Positions 16,421 to 24,925 of a DNA stretch of 64,000 nt are shown in pieces. The stretch is from Bacteroidales bacterium (GTDB lineage: Bacteria; Bacteroidota; Bacteroidia; Bacteroidales; F082), in contig JAFUAA010000049.1 in the NCBI GenBank assembly GCA_017460915.1, positions 144,547-208,546 on the forward strand. Direction: 5' to 3'. Position numbers and translations under genes: made by a program. The notes under the pieces are model-generated. The model did not search any database. It was given only the letters and a program-made list of their open reading frames with translations, and was not told where the DNA came from. The number at the start of each line of letters is the position of its first letter. Within the stretch, counting starts at the first letter, position 1.

Positions 16421-16691
16421 TAAATGACAGATAATTTGTGTAATAAATCGAGTAACTATAGGACAAAATAACAAAGAGAATAAATAACCAATAAAAATAG
16501 CGTTTGTAGCAAGTTCTTGGCATCCAAATTTTCCACAACGTCCTCTTTATGAGGACAAATGCATCAGGGGCAAGTTATTAAATGTCGTGCGTGGCACGGC
16601 GTGGAATACTTGTGTGGTGCGTGGGGCGTGGAAACCCTGGATGTCAAGCAAGAGATAATTTCCACGCTTTTTTCATGTCTAAAACCCAACA

Positions 16692-16934
16692 ATGCCCGCG
16701 CACGAAGCCCCACATATCGGTCATCTTATTAAAGAAGAACTCGTTCGGCAGGAACGCACCGTGGCGTGGCTTGCCCGAAAGCTGTGCTGCTCGGGGCAGA
16801 ATGTCTATCACCTTTTCGAATGCCAATGGATGAATATGGAAATCCTCTCAAGACTCTGCGACATTTTGGATTGCAATTTCTTTAAGGTGTATTCTGATTA
16901 TTGGGAAGGCAAACGGTTGTCAAATGGAATTTGA
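16692..16934 (+). CDS. Small helix-turn-helix protein (XRE-like)
   Basis: An 80-residue protein: HIGHLIKEELVRQERTVAWL, then ARKLCCSGQNVYHLFECQW, followed by EILSRLCDILDCNFFKVYSD. The helix-turn-helix pattern (helix 2 LARKLCCSG, recognition helix QNVYHLF) and the C-terminal LC.IL..NFF..YS segment match small XRE-type regulators common in Bacteroidales. The preceding ~270 bases have no gene, only a GGCGTGGAA-rich stretch. The target is unknown. It could also be part of a decayed mobile element. Confidence 0.65.
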   Translation: MPAHEAPHIGHLIKEELVRQERTVAWLARKLCCSGQNVYHLFECQWMNMEILSRLCDILDCNFFKVYSDYWEGKRLSNGI

Positions 16935-16991
16935 CAGTTTCGGAAAGAAATCTGTTACGCTTGTGACAAAAATCTTGTTATGGTGTAAATG

Positions 16992-17021
16992 TTTGTATAT
17001 CAGTTTGTTTTTTTAATTTTG
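16992..17021 (+). promoter_or_regulatory. Promoter of the 17.1-kb secreted-protein locus
   Basis: TTTG (16992-16995) and TAATTTTG (17014-17021) with 18-base spacing, 60 bases before the ATG at 17082. Confidence 0.65.
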
Positions 17022-17081
17022 CGCTGTTCAAATTAACTAAAACCGACGAGCCTGATGGGATATAACTAGGTAAGTAGTAAG

Positions 17082-17922
17082 ATGAAGAGAACAGTCGCTG
17101 CTTTTTTAGCATTTGCATTATTATGGAAACTATGTCCGTTAATTGTAGAGGGTCAGGCCCCGACAAATAAGGATACTAGAGCTTTAAACACTATTGTAGT
17201 ACTTAAAGCTATGGGGATGTTTAAATGTTCCTTTATATTTATCTGAGCGTGTTAATTCGAGCCAGATATACTCATGGTATACGACTACTACTTCATTTGG
17301 CGTTAGTGCTAAGAGTAGTGAAACACCTGCTTTCACTATAGAATGTACATACTCAAATGGCAGATTGACTAATGTAAAACAGAATTCCTTCTTCTATACA
17401 ATAGAGTGGAATAATGATAGAATCGATCGTATAATAAAATACAATAGTGGAGGAACTGTGGTGAAGGAATCCAGAATTTGTGACTTGGTAATAAATGATG
17501 CTCCGGTCCGTTTTGAAAGCAAATTTCAGATGTTCCTTGCGATATACTTGCTGTTGTTCTATGATGCTCCGGTCCGTTTTGAAAGCAAATTTCAGGATGT
17601 GTCGCCATATTCTCGCAAGAATTGGCCGGCTGACCGTAGGTGTTTTTTTGGACGTATCAATAAAGGAGGAAATGCTTTCACTTATCTTTATGACGGACAG
17701 TATTACTGGATTGTTTATGAGAGTCCTACATTCATAAAAATTGAGTCGCGGGGGGTTACAATCTATAATGAACGACAGGGGACAATCTCAAAATCACCAG
17801 TCTATCACGATTGTAATTGTGGCACATTGTTTTCGGATTCTTATGGACGTTGCTATTACGACTCTAGCAAACCGTATTTCAATAATTCAGAGTATATTGA
17901 AGAAGTTGACATTAAATACTAA
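17082..17922 (+). pseudogene. Frameshifted secreted protein of unknown function
   Basis: ATG at 17082 gives a signal peptide (MKRTVAAFLAFALLWKLCPL) and runs to a stop at 17244. The natural continuation lies in the +1 frame from about 17221: LNVPLYLSERVNSSQIYSWY, then TTSFG, and on to 17922. So a one-base frameshift near 17220 splits a ~270-residue protein. The mature part has short beta repeats like RHS/YD-type or leucine-poor beta proteins (IEWNNDRIDRIIKYNSGG), but I do not recognise a family. A 35-bp exact duplication inside (17495-17595) adds further disruption. AT-rich compared with neighbours. Confidence 0.65.
17495..17595 (+). repeat. 35-bp direct duplication inside the broken gene
   Basis: Positions 17495-17529 and 17561-17595 are identical (ATGATGCTCCGG... 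to ...AAATTTCAG), 66 bases apart. The duplication encodes DAPVRFESKFQ twice in the same frame, consistent with a recent slippage or repair duplication. Confidence 0.9.
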
Positions 17923-17926
17923 TACT

Positions 17927-18892
17927 ATGATGTCTGGCTCCAAGTTCATTTGCGTTATTTCATGTATCTCATTAGCCATCATGGGCTATGCTCAGGGTTA
18001 TAATGTTAATCAGAATGTGAATAATAACTCGAATACAGTTATAATTCAAAATCAACCAGTTATAGAAAAACAAGTATATGTTGAGCGATATCGAACAGTA
18101 TATGTAGATCGTACTCAACCTAAGAGAGTTGCTAAAAGATTGTCTGCTCCAATCTGCCTGCTTGATTATTTGTGGGTATATCCAGAGGATTTAGGCACAT
18201 ATGAAACAGGCCCCACTTCTATCATAGCTCAAATTAATTCTCAAGGTCGGTATGGGCGAAATGATTGGAGGGTTCCAACTCCAGACGAACTTCGTCTTAT
18301 GGAGAATTATGCAGCTAAATGTGGACTGGGAGATGATATTTATTTAGCAACAGATCATAAAAATGGTATTTTGCGATTAGTCAGTACAGGAAAGGCAATC
18401 GAACAACAAAAAAAAGAGGCAAGAGAAGCAGAGAGACAAAGGCAAATCGAAGAGCAACGTCAGCGGGAACTAAGAGAACAACGTCAAAGAGAGGCTGCCG
18501 CAGAATCGGAACGTATGCATGCACAAGCTGTTGCTAATCAGAACTATTTAATATCATCAGGGAGTGCTTATCTGGTCGACGAGACGGTATGGGATGTGAA
18601 GAACAAAGGAGCGAATTCTCCGAGAGATAAAGGTGTATTATATTCATTAGGTCAAAGCACATCTTCGGGACAATGGAGGATTCCAACTGAGAGTGAGTTT
18701 TATTCAGTTTTGCGGCAGGGACAATATAACGGTGCTTACATGCAGATGAATAATGGGCTCGTTCTCCCTGTTGGAACATATGCGGTTAGATTAAAAAGCG
18801 GTTCTATTGGATATATTAATCTTCAAAATGGGTTTACTGGTACTGGTGATGCAGCCGTATTTATTAGATATGTTCAGAGCCGTATTTATTAG
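17927..18892 (+). CDS. Secreted coiled-coil protein of unknown function
   Basis: A 321-residue protein starting MMSGSKFICVISCISLAIMG with signal peptidase site near GYAQ. It has an Asn-rich segment (NVNQNVNNNSNTV) and a WRVPTPDELRLMENYA module. A charged coiled coil follows at about residues 160-205 (repeating EQRQREL type), then a second WRIPTESEFYSVLRQG module. The two WR[VI]PT.[DE]E modules look like duplicated carbohydrate- or cell-surface-type domains seen in FISUMP-like proteins; this is resemblance only. It starts 4 bases after the broken gene and likely shares its promoter. Confidence 0.65.
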   Translation: MMSGSKFICVISCISLAIMGYAQGYNVNQNVNNNSNTVIIQNQPVIEKQVYVERYRTVYVDRTQPKRVAKRLSAPICLLDYLWVYPEDLGTYETGPTSIIAQINSQGRYGRNDWRVPTPDELRLMENYAAKCGLGDDIYLATDHKNGILRLVSTGKAIEQQKKEAREAERQRQIEEQRQRELREQRQREAAAESERMHAQAVANQNYLISSGSAYLVDETVWDVKNKGANSPRDKGVLYSLGQSTSSGQWRIPTESEFYSVLRQGQYNGAYMQMNNGLVLPVGTYAVRLKSGSIGYINLQNGFTGTGDAAVFIRYVQSRIY

Positions 18893-18934
18893 TGAATAAC
18901 TGTTCAAAATTAAACTACATGTTTTTGACTCGGG

Positions 18935-18973
18935 ACTTCGAGACACGGGAAAGATTGTCTCGCGTCTCGAAGT
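18935..18973. repeat. Palindromic mini-repeat (GGGACTTCGAGAC family)
   Basis: ACTTCGAGAC (18935-18944) pairs with GTCTCGAAGT (18964-18973). It lies 43 bases after the coiled-coil gene and may act as a terminator. Related GGGAC-rich repeats are at 56145-56212 and inside the transposase gene at 61370-61420. Confidence 0.6.
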
Positions 18974-19206
18974 TCCACGTCTTAATATGTAAACTAAATT
19001 TGCTCATCTACTGGATACTAAAGATTACCATAAAATCATCTTGTTTGAAGTCAAACAAATCTGCCGACAAATGGTTCAGTAATGGCAATGTAAAAACCTC
19101 TAATAACGGATCTGTAATAATCCTTTTGTCGGAATCTCGGCAGTAGGGTTTTGTTTTTGTTTTTGTCTGAAAAAGAGGTGTTCTCACAAAACTATAAGAG
19201 TATCAT

Positions 19207-19290
19207 TCGTTTTCCTCAAACCGCCTCAACTCCCCCATCTCTCCGTCAAACACCGCGAAAGTGAAATCATAAATCCAATTTTCCACGACA
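19207..19290 (-). pseudogene. Relic of the lpxH 3' end
   Basis: On the minus strand about 28 codons read VVENWIYDFTFAVFDG, then ELRRFEENE and a stop. This parallels VVGNWIYDFTFAVFDG...ELRRFEED at the end of the intact lpxH (20269-21042). The copy is diverged, so it is not a fresh duplication. The remaining stretch 18974-19206 holds no recognisable gene. Confidence 0.85.
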
Positions 19291-19308
19291 ATTTATAAAT
19301 TCTAGTAG

Positions 19309-19367
19309 TCATGGATAACTTGACGAAATCTTGCAAAAAATCAAAGATTCCATCAAGTTATCCATGA
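19309..19367 (-). terminator. Long hairpin downstream of the Bro-N gene
   Basis: A perfect 15-bp inverted repeat (TCATGGATAACTTGA at 19309-19323; complement at 19353-19367), with an inner AATCTT/AAGATT pairing in the loop, 17 bases past the gene stop. It may be a terminator or the footprint of the insertion. Confidence 0.55.
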
Positions 19368-19383
19368 TATTTTTACGGAATCT

Positions 19384-20232
19384 TTACGGCTCAGGCAAGG
19401 CCTCAACATCCTCCGTGGGCAGCAAATAATCACTCGCCTTTTCAGGTGAAATGATGCTTCGTCCTAATTGGTTTTCCAATTGGTCACGGGCGGCTTTGGC
19501 AACGCTGCCGCCGTCTTTGGCCACTTGTTTTTGCTGGAGGAAACCTTGCGGGTCGCGCTGCTTCGAGAGTTCGGTGGCGGAGGCTTCGGCCAAGATGTTG
19601 AACGCGATTTCGAGGTTGGTCATGTTGTCGCGCAGGTTTTCTTTCTGCAAGCCTTTGTATTGCTTGTATTGTTTCGTGGTCAGTCCGCTCCATTCACGCG
19701 TGATGATGTCGGTGAGCGAGGCGTATTCCAAACCCTCTTGAACGCCTGTGCGTTTCCATTCGTCGGTGAGCTCCTTTCGCACTTCGATGGACTTGATGCG
19801 CTGGTTAATCCACGCCTCGGAATACCCCAATCTCCTATAGTCGGCAACGGCTTGGTCGATGCTCAATTCAGGGTCTTGCATCTGGTCAATCCGCTGGCTG
19901 GCCACCTGCGCCATCCATTGCTTGAAAGGCTCGGCCTTGGGCGATGGAATGCTTTGGATAATGCGGAAAAGTTGTTCTGTATCAGCGATATCCGTTAGTC
20001 TCATTTTCCCGTCGGCAGCACGAAGTTTGAAAGCGTTACAATTTGTAACGGTTTCATTTCCCTCTTTCCTTAAGCGGTTTTTTAGTACCCTCCAATAGGT
20101 TTGTGGATTGTTGCTTTCTGTGAGTATGGCAATCACATCAACGATAGCGAAATACCATTTCTCCTCTTGGTCGTCCCACATTGTGCGGACTTTTCTCTGT
20201 TCAAACAGTTGTAGTGCTTCTTTTTTAGTCAT
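19384..20232 (-). CDS. Bro-N/phage-antirepressor-type protein
   Basis: A 282-residue protein. MWDDQEEKWYFAIVDVIAIL and TYWRVLKNRLRKEG at the N-terminus match the Bro-N domain (about residues 18-110) found in phage antirepressors and baculovirus BRO proteins. A helical middle (QAVADYRRLGYSEAWINQRI) and a C-terminal part with a DUF-type ITREWSGLTTKQYKQYKGL follow. Chromosomal Bro-N proteins are often of phage origin; function unclear. It is wedged between lpxH and a relic of the lpxH tail, so it entered by insertion. ACAATTTGTAAC-type sequences occur both within and just upstream of the gene. Confidence 0.75.
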   Translation of the reverse strand: MTKKEALQLFEQRKVRTMWDDQEEKWYFAIVDVIAILTESNNPQTYWRVLKNRLRKEGNETVTNCNAFKLRAADGKMRLTDIADTEQLFRIIQSIPSPKAEPFKQWMAQVASQRIDQMQDPELSIDQAVADYRRLGYSEAWINQRIKSIEVRKELTDEWKRTGVQEGLEYASLTDIITREWSGLTTKQYKQYKGLQKENLRDNMTNLEIAFNILAEASATELSKQRDPQGFLQQKQVAKDGGSVAKAARDQLENQLGRSIISPEKASDYLLPTEDVEALPEP

Positions 20233-20268
20233 ATTAGCGTTCTTTTTCTTTTGTTATTCTTCAACTGG

Positions 20269-21042
20269 TTACAATTTGTAACCGTTTCTATCTTCCTCAA
20301 ACCGCCTCAATTCCACCGTATCCCCGTCAAACACCGCAAAAGTAAAGTCATAAATCCAATTGCCCACGACAGTGGTCACAGCATGGTCGCCAGTCTTGTA
20401 TTGCATGGGCTTGTGCTGGTGGCCGAAGACGAAAAAGTCAATCGACGGGTCGAGTAGGGCTTGCTCTTGGGCGTATTGGTAAAGGCGCGTGTTGGGAATG
20501 TCGTCGTAATAGCCGCGTTCCACCTCGTTCTTAAGTTTCTTCAGGCGGTGTTTGTGCGACCATTTCAAGGCAAGGCCAATACCAAAGTCGGGGTGCAACC
20601 CTTTGAACAGGAACTGGTTGAACTTGCATTCGAACATCTTTTTCAGGAACTTGTAGCCCTTGTCGCCCGGACCTCTGCCGTCGCCGTGGACGAGGAAGAA
20701 CTTCTTGCCTTTCAGCATCATCACCTCCGGCTCGCGGTGCAAGATAATACCGATTTCGTCGTGCAGGTAGCCGAAACTCCACAAATCGTGGTTGCCGATA
20801 AACATGTGTACGGGAATGCCGCTGTCCACAAACTCGGCCAGCTTGCCTTGCAGCCTGACGAAACCCTTGGGAATCACGGTTTTGTATTCAAACCAGAAGT
20901 CAAAAAGGTCGCCCATGAGGAATAGTTCCTCGCAGTCGGGACGAATCGCGTCGAGGAAGCGCAGCAACTTGCGCTCGCGCTCGTGGCTGTCCTCCAAAGA
21001 CGGGATGCCGAAATGGAAATCGGTGACGAAATAAACGGCCAT
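20269..21042 (-). CDS. lpxH: UDP-2,3-diacylglucosamine diphosphatase-type metallophosphoesterase
   Basis: A 257-residue calcineurin-like phosphoesterase, matching LpxH-type proteins of Bacteroidetes. The five metal-site motifs are all visible: TDFHFG, GDLFDFW, GNHDLWSFG, VHGDG and GHQHKP. It hydrolyses UDP-2,3-diacylglucosamine to lipid X in lipid A synthesis at the inner membrane. The ATG overlaps the stop of the upstream purine phosphorylase gene by one base. lpxK lies in the same minus-strand cluster, consistent with lipid A synthesis. The C-terminal tail is intact despite the neighbouring insertion. Confidence 0.88.
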   Translation of the reverse strand: MAVYFVTDFHFGIPSLEDSHERERKLLRFLDAIRPDCEELFLMGDLFDFWFEYKTVIPKGFVRLQGKLAEFVDSGIPVHMFIGNHDLWSFGYLHDEIGIILHREPEVMMLKGKKFFLVHGDGRGPGDKGYKFLKKMFECKFNQFLFKGLHPDFGIGLALKWSHKHRLKKLKNEVERGYYDDIPNTRLYQYAQEQALLDPSIDFFVFGHQHKPMQYKTGDHAVTTVVGNWIYDFTFAVFDGDTVELRRFEEDRNGYKL

Positions 21043-21878
21043 CAGAACTGGATTGCGGCGCTGCGGCGGATGAGTTCGGTAATGAGCGTGATGAGCTTCG
21101 GCTCGACGGCGTTCACTGCCTTAATCACTTCCTCGTGCGTGATGTTGGTGATGTGGTCCACACCATATATGTTGCCCATGTCGGAAACGATGGACAGGCC
21201 GAAGACGGGTAGCTTGCCTTGTCGCGCCACGATGACTTCGGGCGTCGTTGACATGCCGATGGTGTCGGCACCGATGATACGGAAATAGCGGCATTCGGCT
21301 GGCGTCTCGTAGGTCGGTCCGGTGGTGGAGCAATACACGCCGTGCTGCACCCAGATGCCTTTTTCCATCGCAATCTCGTCGGCCAATTTGATGAGGCGTT
21401 TGTCGTAAGGCTCGCTCATGTCGGGGAAGCGCTCGCCGAAGCGCTCGTCGTGCGGCCCAATCAGTGGGTTGGGCATGGCGTGGATTTGGTCGTTGATGAT
21501 CATGATGTCGCCCACCTTGAAGGCGGGGTTGAGTCCGCCTGCAGCGTTGCTGAGGATGAGGAACTGGATGCCCGACTGCATCATCACGCGGATGGGGAAG
21601 ACAACCTCGCTCATCGGGTAGCCTTCGTAAAAATGGAAGCGTCCTTGCATCGCCACGACCTTGCGCCCCGCGATGGTGCCAAACAGCAGTTGGCCCTTGT
21701 GCCCTTTCACCGTCGAAATGGGGAAGTTGGGGATTTCGGAGTAGGGGATGGCGCATTCCACAGTGATGCCGTTGGCCAAACCGCCCAAACCAGAGCCGAG
21801 CACAACGCCAACTTCGGGTTTGAATCCGTTGGTTTTCAAATTGATATACTCAGTTGTAGATAAGATCTTCTCGTACAT
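21042..21878 (-). CDS. Purine-nucleoside phosphorylase
   Basis: A 278-residue type I (trimeric, PNP/MTAP) purine nucleoside phosphorylase. VVLGSGLGGLA (about residues 25-35) binds phosphate, followed by TVKGHKGQLLFG, MQGRFHFYEGYP and ILSNAAGGLNP. Purine-site residues lie in TTGPTYETPAECRYFRIIGAD and GMSTTPEVIVA. It cleaves (deoxy)inosine/guanosine with phosphate for purine salvage in the cytoplasm. It overlaps lpxK by 29 bases upstream and lpxH by one base downstream, so three genes form one transcript. Start ATG at 21878 gives the usual family length. Confidence 0.93.
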   Translation of the reverse strand: MYEKILSTTEYINLKTNGFKPEVGVVLGSGLGGLANGITVECAIPYSEIPNFPISTVKGHKGQLLFGTIAGRKVVAMQGRFHFYEGYPMSEVVFPIRVMMQSGIQFLILSNAAGGLNPAFKVGDIMIINDQIHAMPNPLIGPHDERFGERFPDMSEPYDKRLIKLADEIAMEKGIWVQHGVYCSTTGPTYETPAECRYFRIIGADTIGMSTTPEVIVARQGKLPVFGLSIVSDMGNIYGVDHITNITHEEVIKAVNAVEPKLITLITELIRRSAAIQF

Positions 21879-22896
21879 ATTTCAATATTGCTTCGTTAAA
21901 CTTCTCTTCTTCAAGGAACCGCACGCGAATCGGCACAGCGAACAAGGGCTTGGTTTCAAACTGACAAAGATAGGCAGAATTTGTCAATCGCGCGGCGTCT
22001 TTTTCGGTGGTGACGATGATTTTTCCGCCTTCCATCGTTTCATAACGCTGAACAATGCTTTTTATTTCCTTTTCATCGTAAGGATGATGATCGGCAAAAG
22101 CCAAAGTCTCAACGGTTTGGAAGCGTTTGGAAAGTTCGTCAACCAAAGGCTTGGGATGGGCGATGCCGCAAAACAGCAAGACGGAGGTTACGTTTTCGAG
22201 GTTCAGGTTTTTCGCTGCCTCGTTCAAAGGTTTCAACGTCTCGTATTCAATGTAGGAGAAAAACACCTGCTGTTCTGCCGTTGGCTTTAATTTCTTGATA
22301 ATCTGTTGCTTTTCTGCTTCTGACAAAATTTTCGGCGACTTGCTGACCACAATCAAATGGACGCGTCGGGCGGCGGATTTCACGTCGCGCAAGGAGCCCG
22401 TCGGAAAAAGGAAATCATCAGTGTAAAGATGCTCATATTCAGTGAGTAGGATGTTCAATCCCGCCTTGATTTTCCGGTGCTGGAAAGCATCGTCGAGCAG
22501 GATGGCTTCGGGATAGAATTCGCTTTTGAGCAATTTCCGAACACCGTCCGCGCGGTCTTCGTCCACGGCGACTTGGATGTCAGGGAATTTTGTGGCATAT
22601 TGCATCGGTTCGTCGCCTAAATCCTCGTAAGTGCTTGATTTTTCTGCAAATAGAAAGCCTTTTGTCTTCCTTCCATATCCGCGACTCAAGGTCGCCACGC
22701 GGTACTTGGGGCGCAACATATTAATAAGGTATTCCACCGTGGGCGTTTTCCCCGTCCCGCCAAGGTTGAGGTTGCCCACGCAAATCACGGGTCTTTCGAA
22801 ACGGGTGGCTTGCAAGACGTGCCAATCGTAAAGTTCATGCCTGATTTTCAGCACAATGGAGTAAAGAAACGATATGGGCAGCAGTAAAATTCTCAT
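21850..22896 (-). CDS. lpxK: Tetraacyldisaccharide 4'-kinase
   Basis: A 348-residue kinase that phosphorylates the 4' position of the lipid A disaccharide at the inner membrane. The start at 22896 (MRILLLPISFLYS) yields the N-terminal membrane-associating helix; an open stretch upstream runs through a repeat and is not coding. The P-loop GNLNLGGTGKTPTVEYLI is near residue 45, followed by SRGYGRKTKGF and DDAFQHRKIK, the latter containing the conserved DD/QHR of LpxK. A promoter box lies 10 bases upstream. Overlap with the next gene implies coupling. Confidence 0.93.
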   Translation of the reverse strand: MRILLLPISFLYSIVLKIRHELYDWHVLQATRFERPVICVGNLNLGGTGKTPTVEYLINMLRPKYRVATLSRGYGRKTKGFLFAEKSSTYEDLGDEPMQYATKFPDIQVAVDEDRADGVRKLLKSEFYPEAILLDDAFQHRKIKAGLNILLTEYEHLYTDDFLFPTGSLRDVKSAARRVHLIVVSKSPKILSEAEKQQIIKKLKPTAEQQVFFSYIEYETLKPLNEAAKNLNLENVTSVLLFCGIAHPKPLVDELSKRFQTVETLAFADHHPYDEKEIKSIVQRYETMEGGKIIVTTEKDAARLTNSAYLCQFETKPLFAVPIRVRFLEEEKFNEAILKYVREDLIYN

Positions 22897-22905
22897 TATG
22901 GGGGT

Positions 22906-22913
22906 CAAAATTA
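22906..22913 (-). promoter_or_regulatory. -7 promoter box of the lpxK operon
   Basis: On the minus strand TAATTTTG matches TAnnTTTG, ten bases before the lpxK ATG, so the leader is very short. Confidence 0.55.
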
Positions 22914-22961
22914 GACATTTTTTCCTAATTTTGAGCCTCAAAACTGAAAAAAGGAATAGAG

Positions 22962-23034
22962 TCGGCCTTTCGACAGGCTCAGGGACCTTAGCTTTTATTG
23001 AAGTTGAGGGTGTCTGAGCTTGTCGAAGGCCCCG
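22962..23034. repeat. Inverted mini-repeat (CTTTCGACAGGCTCAGG family)
   Basis: GGCCTTTCGACAGGCTCAGG at the left and TGAGCTTGTCGAAGGCC at the right form an imperfect stem around a ~30-base loop. The motif is a widespread bacterial palindromic repeat type. It occupies the gap between divergent lpxK and the Nif3-like gene. Confidence 0.75.
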
Positions 23035-23051
23035 CGTCAAAAAATAGAGCT

Positions 23052-23849
23052 ATGACTGTAAATGACATTTTAAACTGCATCACCGAGGTGGCGCCGCTGC
23101 AATGGCAGGAGAGCTACGACAATGCAGGCCTGCAAGTCGGCGACTTGAACGCCGAAGCCCATAAAGCCTTGATAGCCTTGGACGTTACCGAGGAATTGGT
23201 GGACGAAGCCATTGCCAAGAACTCCGATTTGATCATCAGCCATCACCCGCTGATTTTCAAGGGTTTGAGGCATCTCACTCCGCAAACTTATATCGAGCGA
23301 GCTGTGGCGAAAGCCATCAAGCACGACATTGCCATTATTTCGATGCACACCAATTTGGATAACAGCTATTTAGGCGTAAGTCGCGTTTTGGCCGAGCGTT
23401 TGGGTCTGAAAAATTTGTACATCCTTCAACCCGCTACGGATGATCCGTGTTTGTATGGTGCCGGTATGGTCGGTGAGTTTGACCAACCGATGGAAGAAGC
23501 TGATTTCCTGAATCTTGTGGCTGAAAGAATCGCTTCGCCCTGCTTGCGTCATTCCGCTTTGAGGGGGCGCAAAATCCAGAAAGTCGCGCTTTGTGGCGGC
23601 TCGGGTAGCCCGTTCATGGACGATGCCATCCGCCAAAAGGCCGATGCCTACCTCACCGCCGACATCAAATACCACGACTTTTTCATCCCCGAAGGACGAT
23701 TCTTGCTGGTCGACGGCGGGCATTTCGAGACCGAACAATTCACGAAAGAATTAATATGTGAGTTAGTTAGGAAAAAATTTCCTACCTTTGCAGCCGAAAT
23801 CGCTGAAACGGAAACGAATTCAGTTCATTATTTTGTCAGAAAAAAGTAA
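23052..23849 (+). CDS. Nif3-like dinuclear metal-center protein
   Basis: A 265-residue NIF3/YbgI-family protein. The start at 23052 (MTVNDILNCITEVAPLQWQE) is the conserved family N-terminus; an earlier in-frame ATG lies inside the palindromic repeat. Metal ligands are visible in ISHHPLIFKGL, SMHTNLDN and GGHFETEQFT. This is the short form lacking the inserted middle domain of ~370-residue homologs. The molecular function is unsettled: possible GTP-cyclohydrolase-I-like or cofactor-related role. A Nif3 gene followed by a zinc-ribbon coiled-coil gene 8 bases later is a conserved Bacteroidetes pair. Confidence 0.9.
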   Translation: MTVNDILNCITEVAPLQWQESYDNAGLQVGDLNAEAHKALIALDVTEELVDEAIAKNSDLIISHHPLIFKGLRHLTPQTYIERAVAKAIKHDIAIISMHTNLDNSYLGVSRVLAERLGLKNLYILQPATDDPCLYGAGMVGEFDQPMEEADFLNLVAERIASPCLRHSALRGRKIQKVALCGGSGSPFMDDAIRQKADAYLTADIKYHDFFIPEGRFLLVDGGHFETEQFTKELICELVRKKFPTFAAEIAETETNSVHYFVRKK

Positions 23850-23857
23850 TCAATCAT

Positions 23858-24868
23858 ATGGCTAAAAAAGAAAACAAAGAAGTCGCAGAAGTGACAGAAG
23901 TCGCTACAGTTGAAGAGGTTAAAGAAACTAAAAAGGCTACTAAGAAAACCACAAAAGCCAAGGCTCAACCAGAGGTGACGGATGAGCCCGCCGAGGTGAA
24001 GGATCCAAAAAAAACTGCCAAAAAAGCCGCTAAAGCCAAGGCGGAACCCGAACCTGAGGTGAAGGAACTCCCTGTCGCTGAGGAGAAGCCTGAAGTGAAG
24101 GTCGAGGCACCCAAGCCTGTGGAAGATCCGGTTGAGGTCAGCGTCGAGCAAAAGCTGGTGGCACTCTACACCCTTCAACAAGTCGACTCCAAGATTGACG
24201 AAATCCGCGCCTATCGCGGTAATCTCCCTTTGGAAATCCAAGATATGGAGGACGAAATCGCTGGTCTTGAGACCCGTATCGCCAACCTCAAAGAGGAGAG
24301 CAAGAAGTTCCAAAAGGAAATATCCTCCTACAAAATAAAAATCAAGGAGACGGAAGCCCTCATTAAGAAATACGAGGAGCAACAAAACAACGTCCGCAAC
24401 AACCGTGAATACGATTCGTTGACGAAAGAAATAGAATATCAAACACTTGATATTCAGTACTCAGAAAAACGCATCAAGGAAAACACGGCCAAGGAAAGCG
24501 AAGTGACCATCAAGATAAACCAAGCCCAAGCGCGTTTGACCGAACTGAAAGCGGAGCTGAAAGAAAAGAAAGACGAGTTGCATTCTTTGGTGGAAGGCAC
24601 CGAAAAGGAAGAAGAGCAACTTCTGGAACGCTCGGCTGAATGTGAGAAGTTGGTGGAAGACCGCCTTTTGGTCGCCTACAAGCGTATCCGTAAGAATGCC
24701 CGCAATGGTCTGGCCGTGGTGGGTATTCACAATGAGGCTTGTGGCGGCTGCTTCAACCGCATTCCGCCTCAACACCAGTTGGACATCTGCACGCACAAGA
24801 AAATCATCGTTTGCGAATACTGCGGACGTATCTTGGTCGACAAAGGTATCATCGAGCAATATGAATAA
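23858..24868 (+). CDS. Coiled-coil C4-type zinc-ribbon protein (COG1579-like)
   Basis: A 336-residue protein. Residues ~1-95 are a disordered Lys/Glu/Ala-rich tail (KKATKKTTKAKAQPEV and similar). Residues ~100-265 form a long coiled coil (KKFQKEISSYKIKIKETEA). The C-terminus has a C4 zinc ribbon: CGGCFNRIPP and CEYCGRILVD. Family members are proposed nucleic-acid-binding proteins of unknown function. The long charged N-terminus is an extension beyond the usual ~250-residue core. Cotranscribed with the Nif3-like gene and ended by a terminator at 24895-24918. Confidence 0.85.
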   Translation: MAKKENKEVAEVTEVATVEEVKETKKATKKTTKAKAQPEVTDEPAEVKDPKKTAKKAAKAKAEPEPEVKELPVAEEKPEVKVEAPKPVEDPVEVSVEQKLVALYTLQQVDSKIDEIRAYRGNLPLEIQDMEDEIAGLETRIANLKEESKKFQKEISSYKIKIKETEALIKKYEEQQNNVRNNREYDSLTKEIEYQTLDIQYSEKRIKENTAKESEVTIKINQAQARLTELKAELKEKKDELHSLVEGTEKEEEQLLERSAECEKLVEDRLLVAYKRIRKNARNGLAVVGIHNEACGGCFNRIPPQHQLDICTHKKIIVCEYCGRILVDKGIIEQYE

Positions 24869-24894
24869 TCGTTTTTTTGTTTTGAAATTCATGT

Positions 24895-24918
24895 GAAAGC
24901 CTCCTTCGGGTGGCTTTT
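24895..24918 (+). terminator. Terminator of the Nif3/zinc-ribbon operon
   Basis: AAGCCTCC-TTCG-GGTGGCTT stem-loop followed by seven T, between convergent genes. Confidence 0.8.
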
Positions 24919-24925
24919 TTTCGTT

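Noticed and set aside
18892-19146. Plus-strand frame after the coiled-coil gene
   Set aside because: Starts in a palindromic repeat and has no protein-like features.
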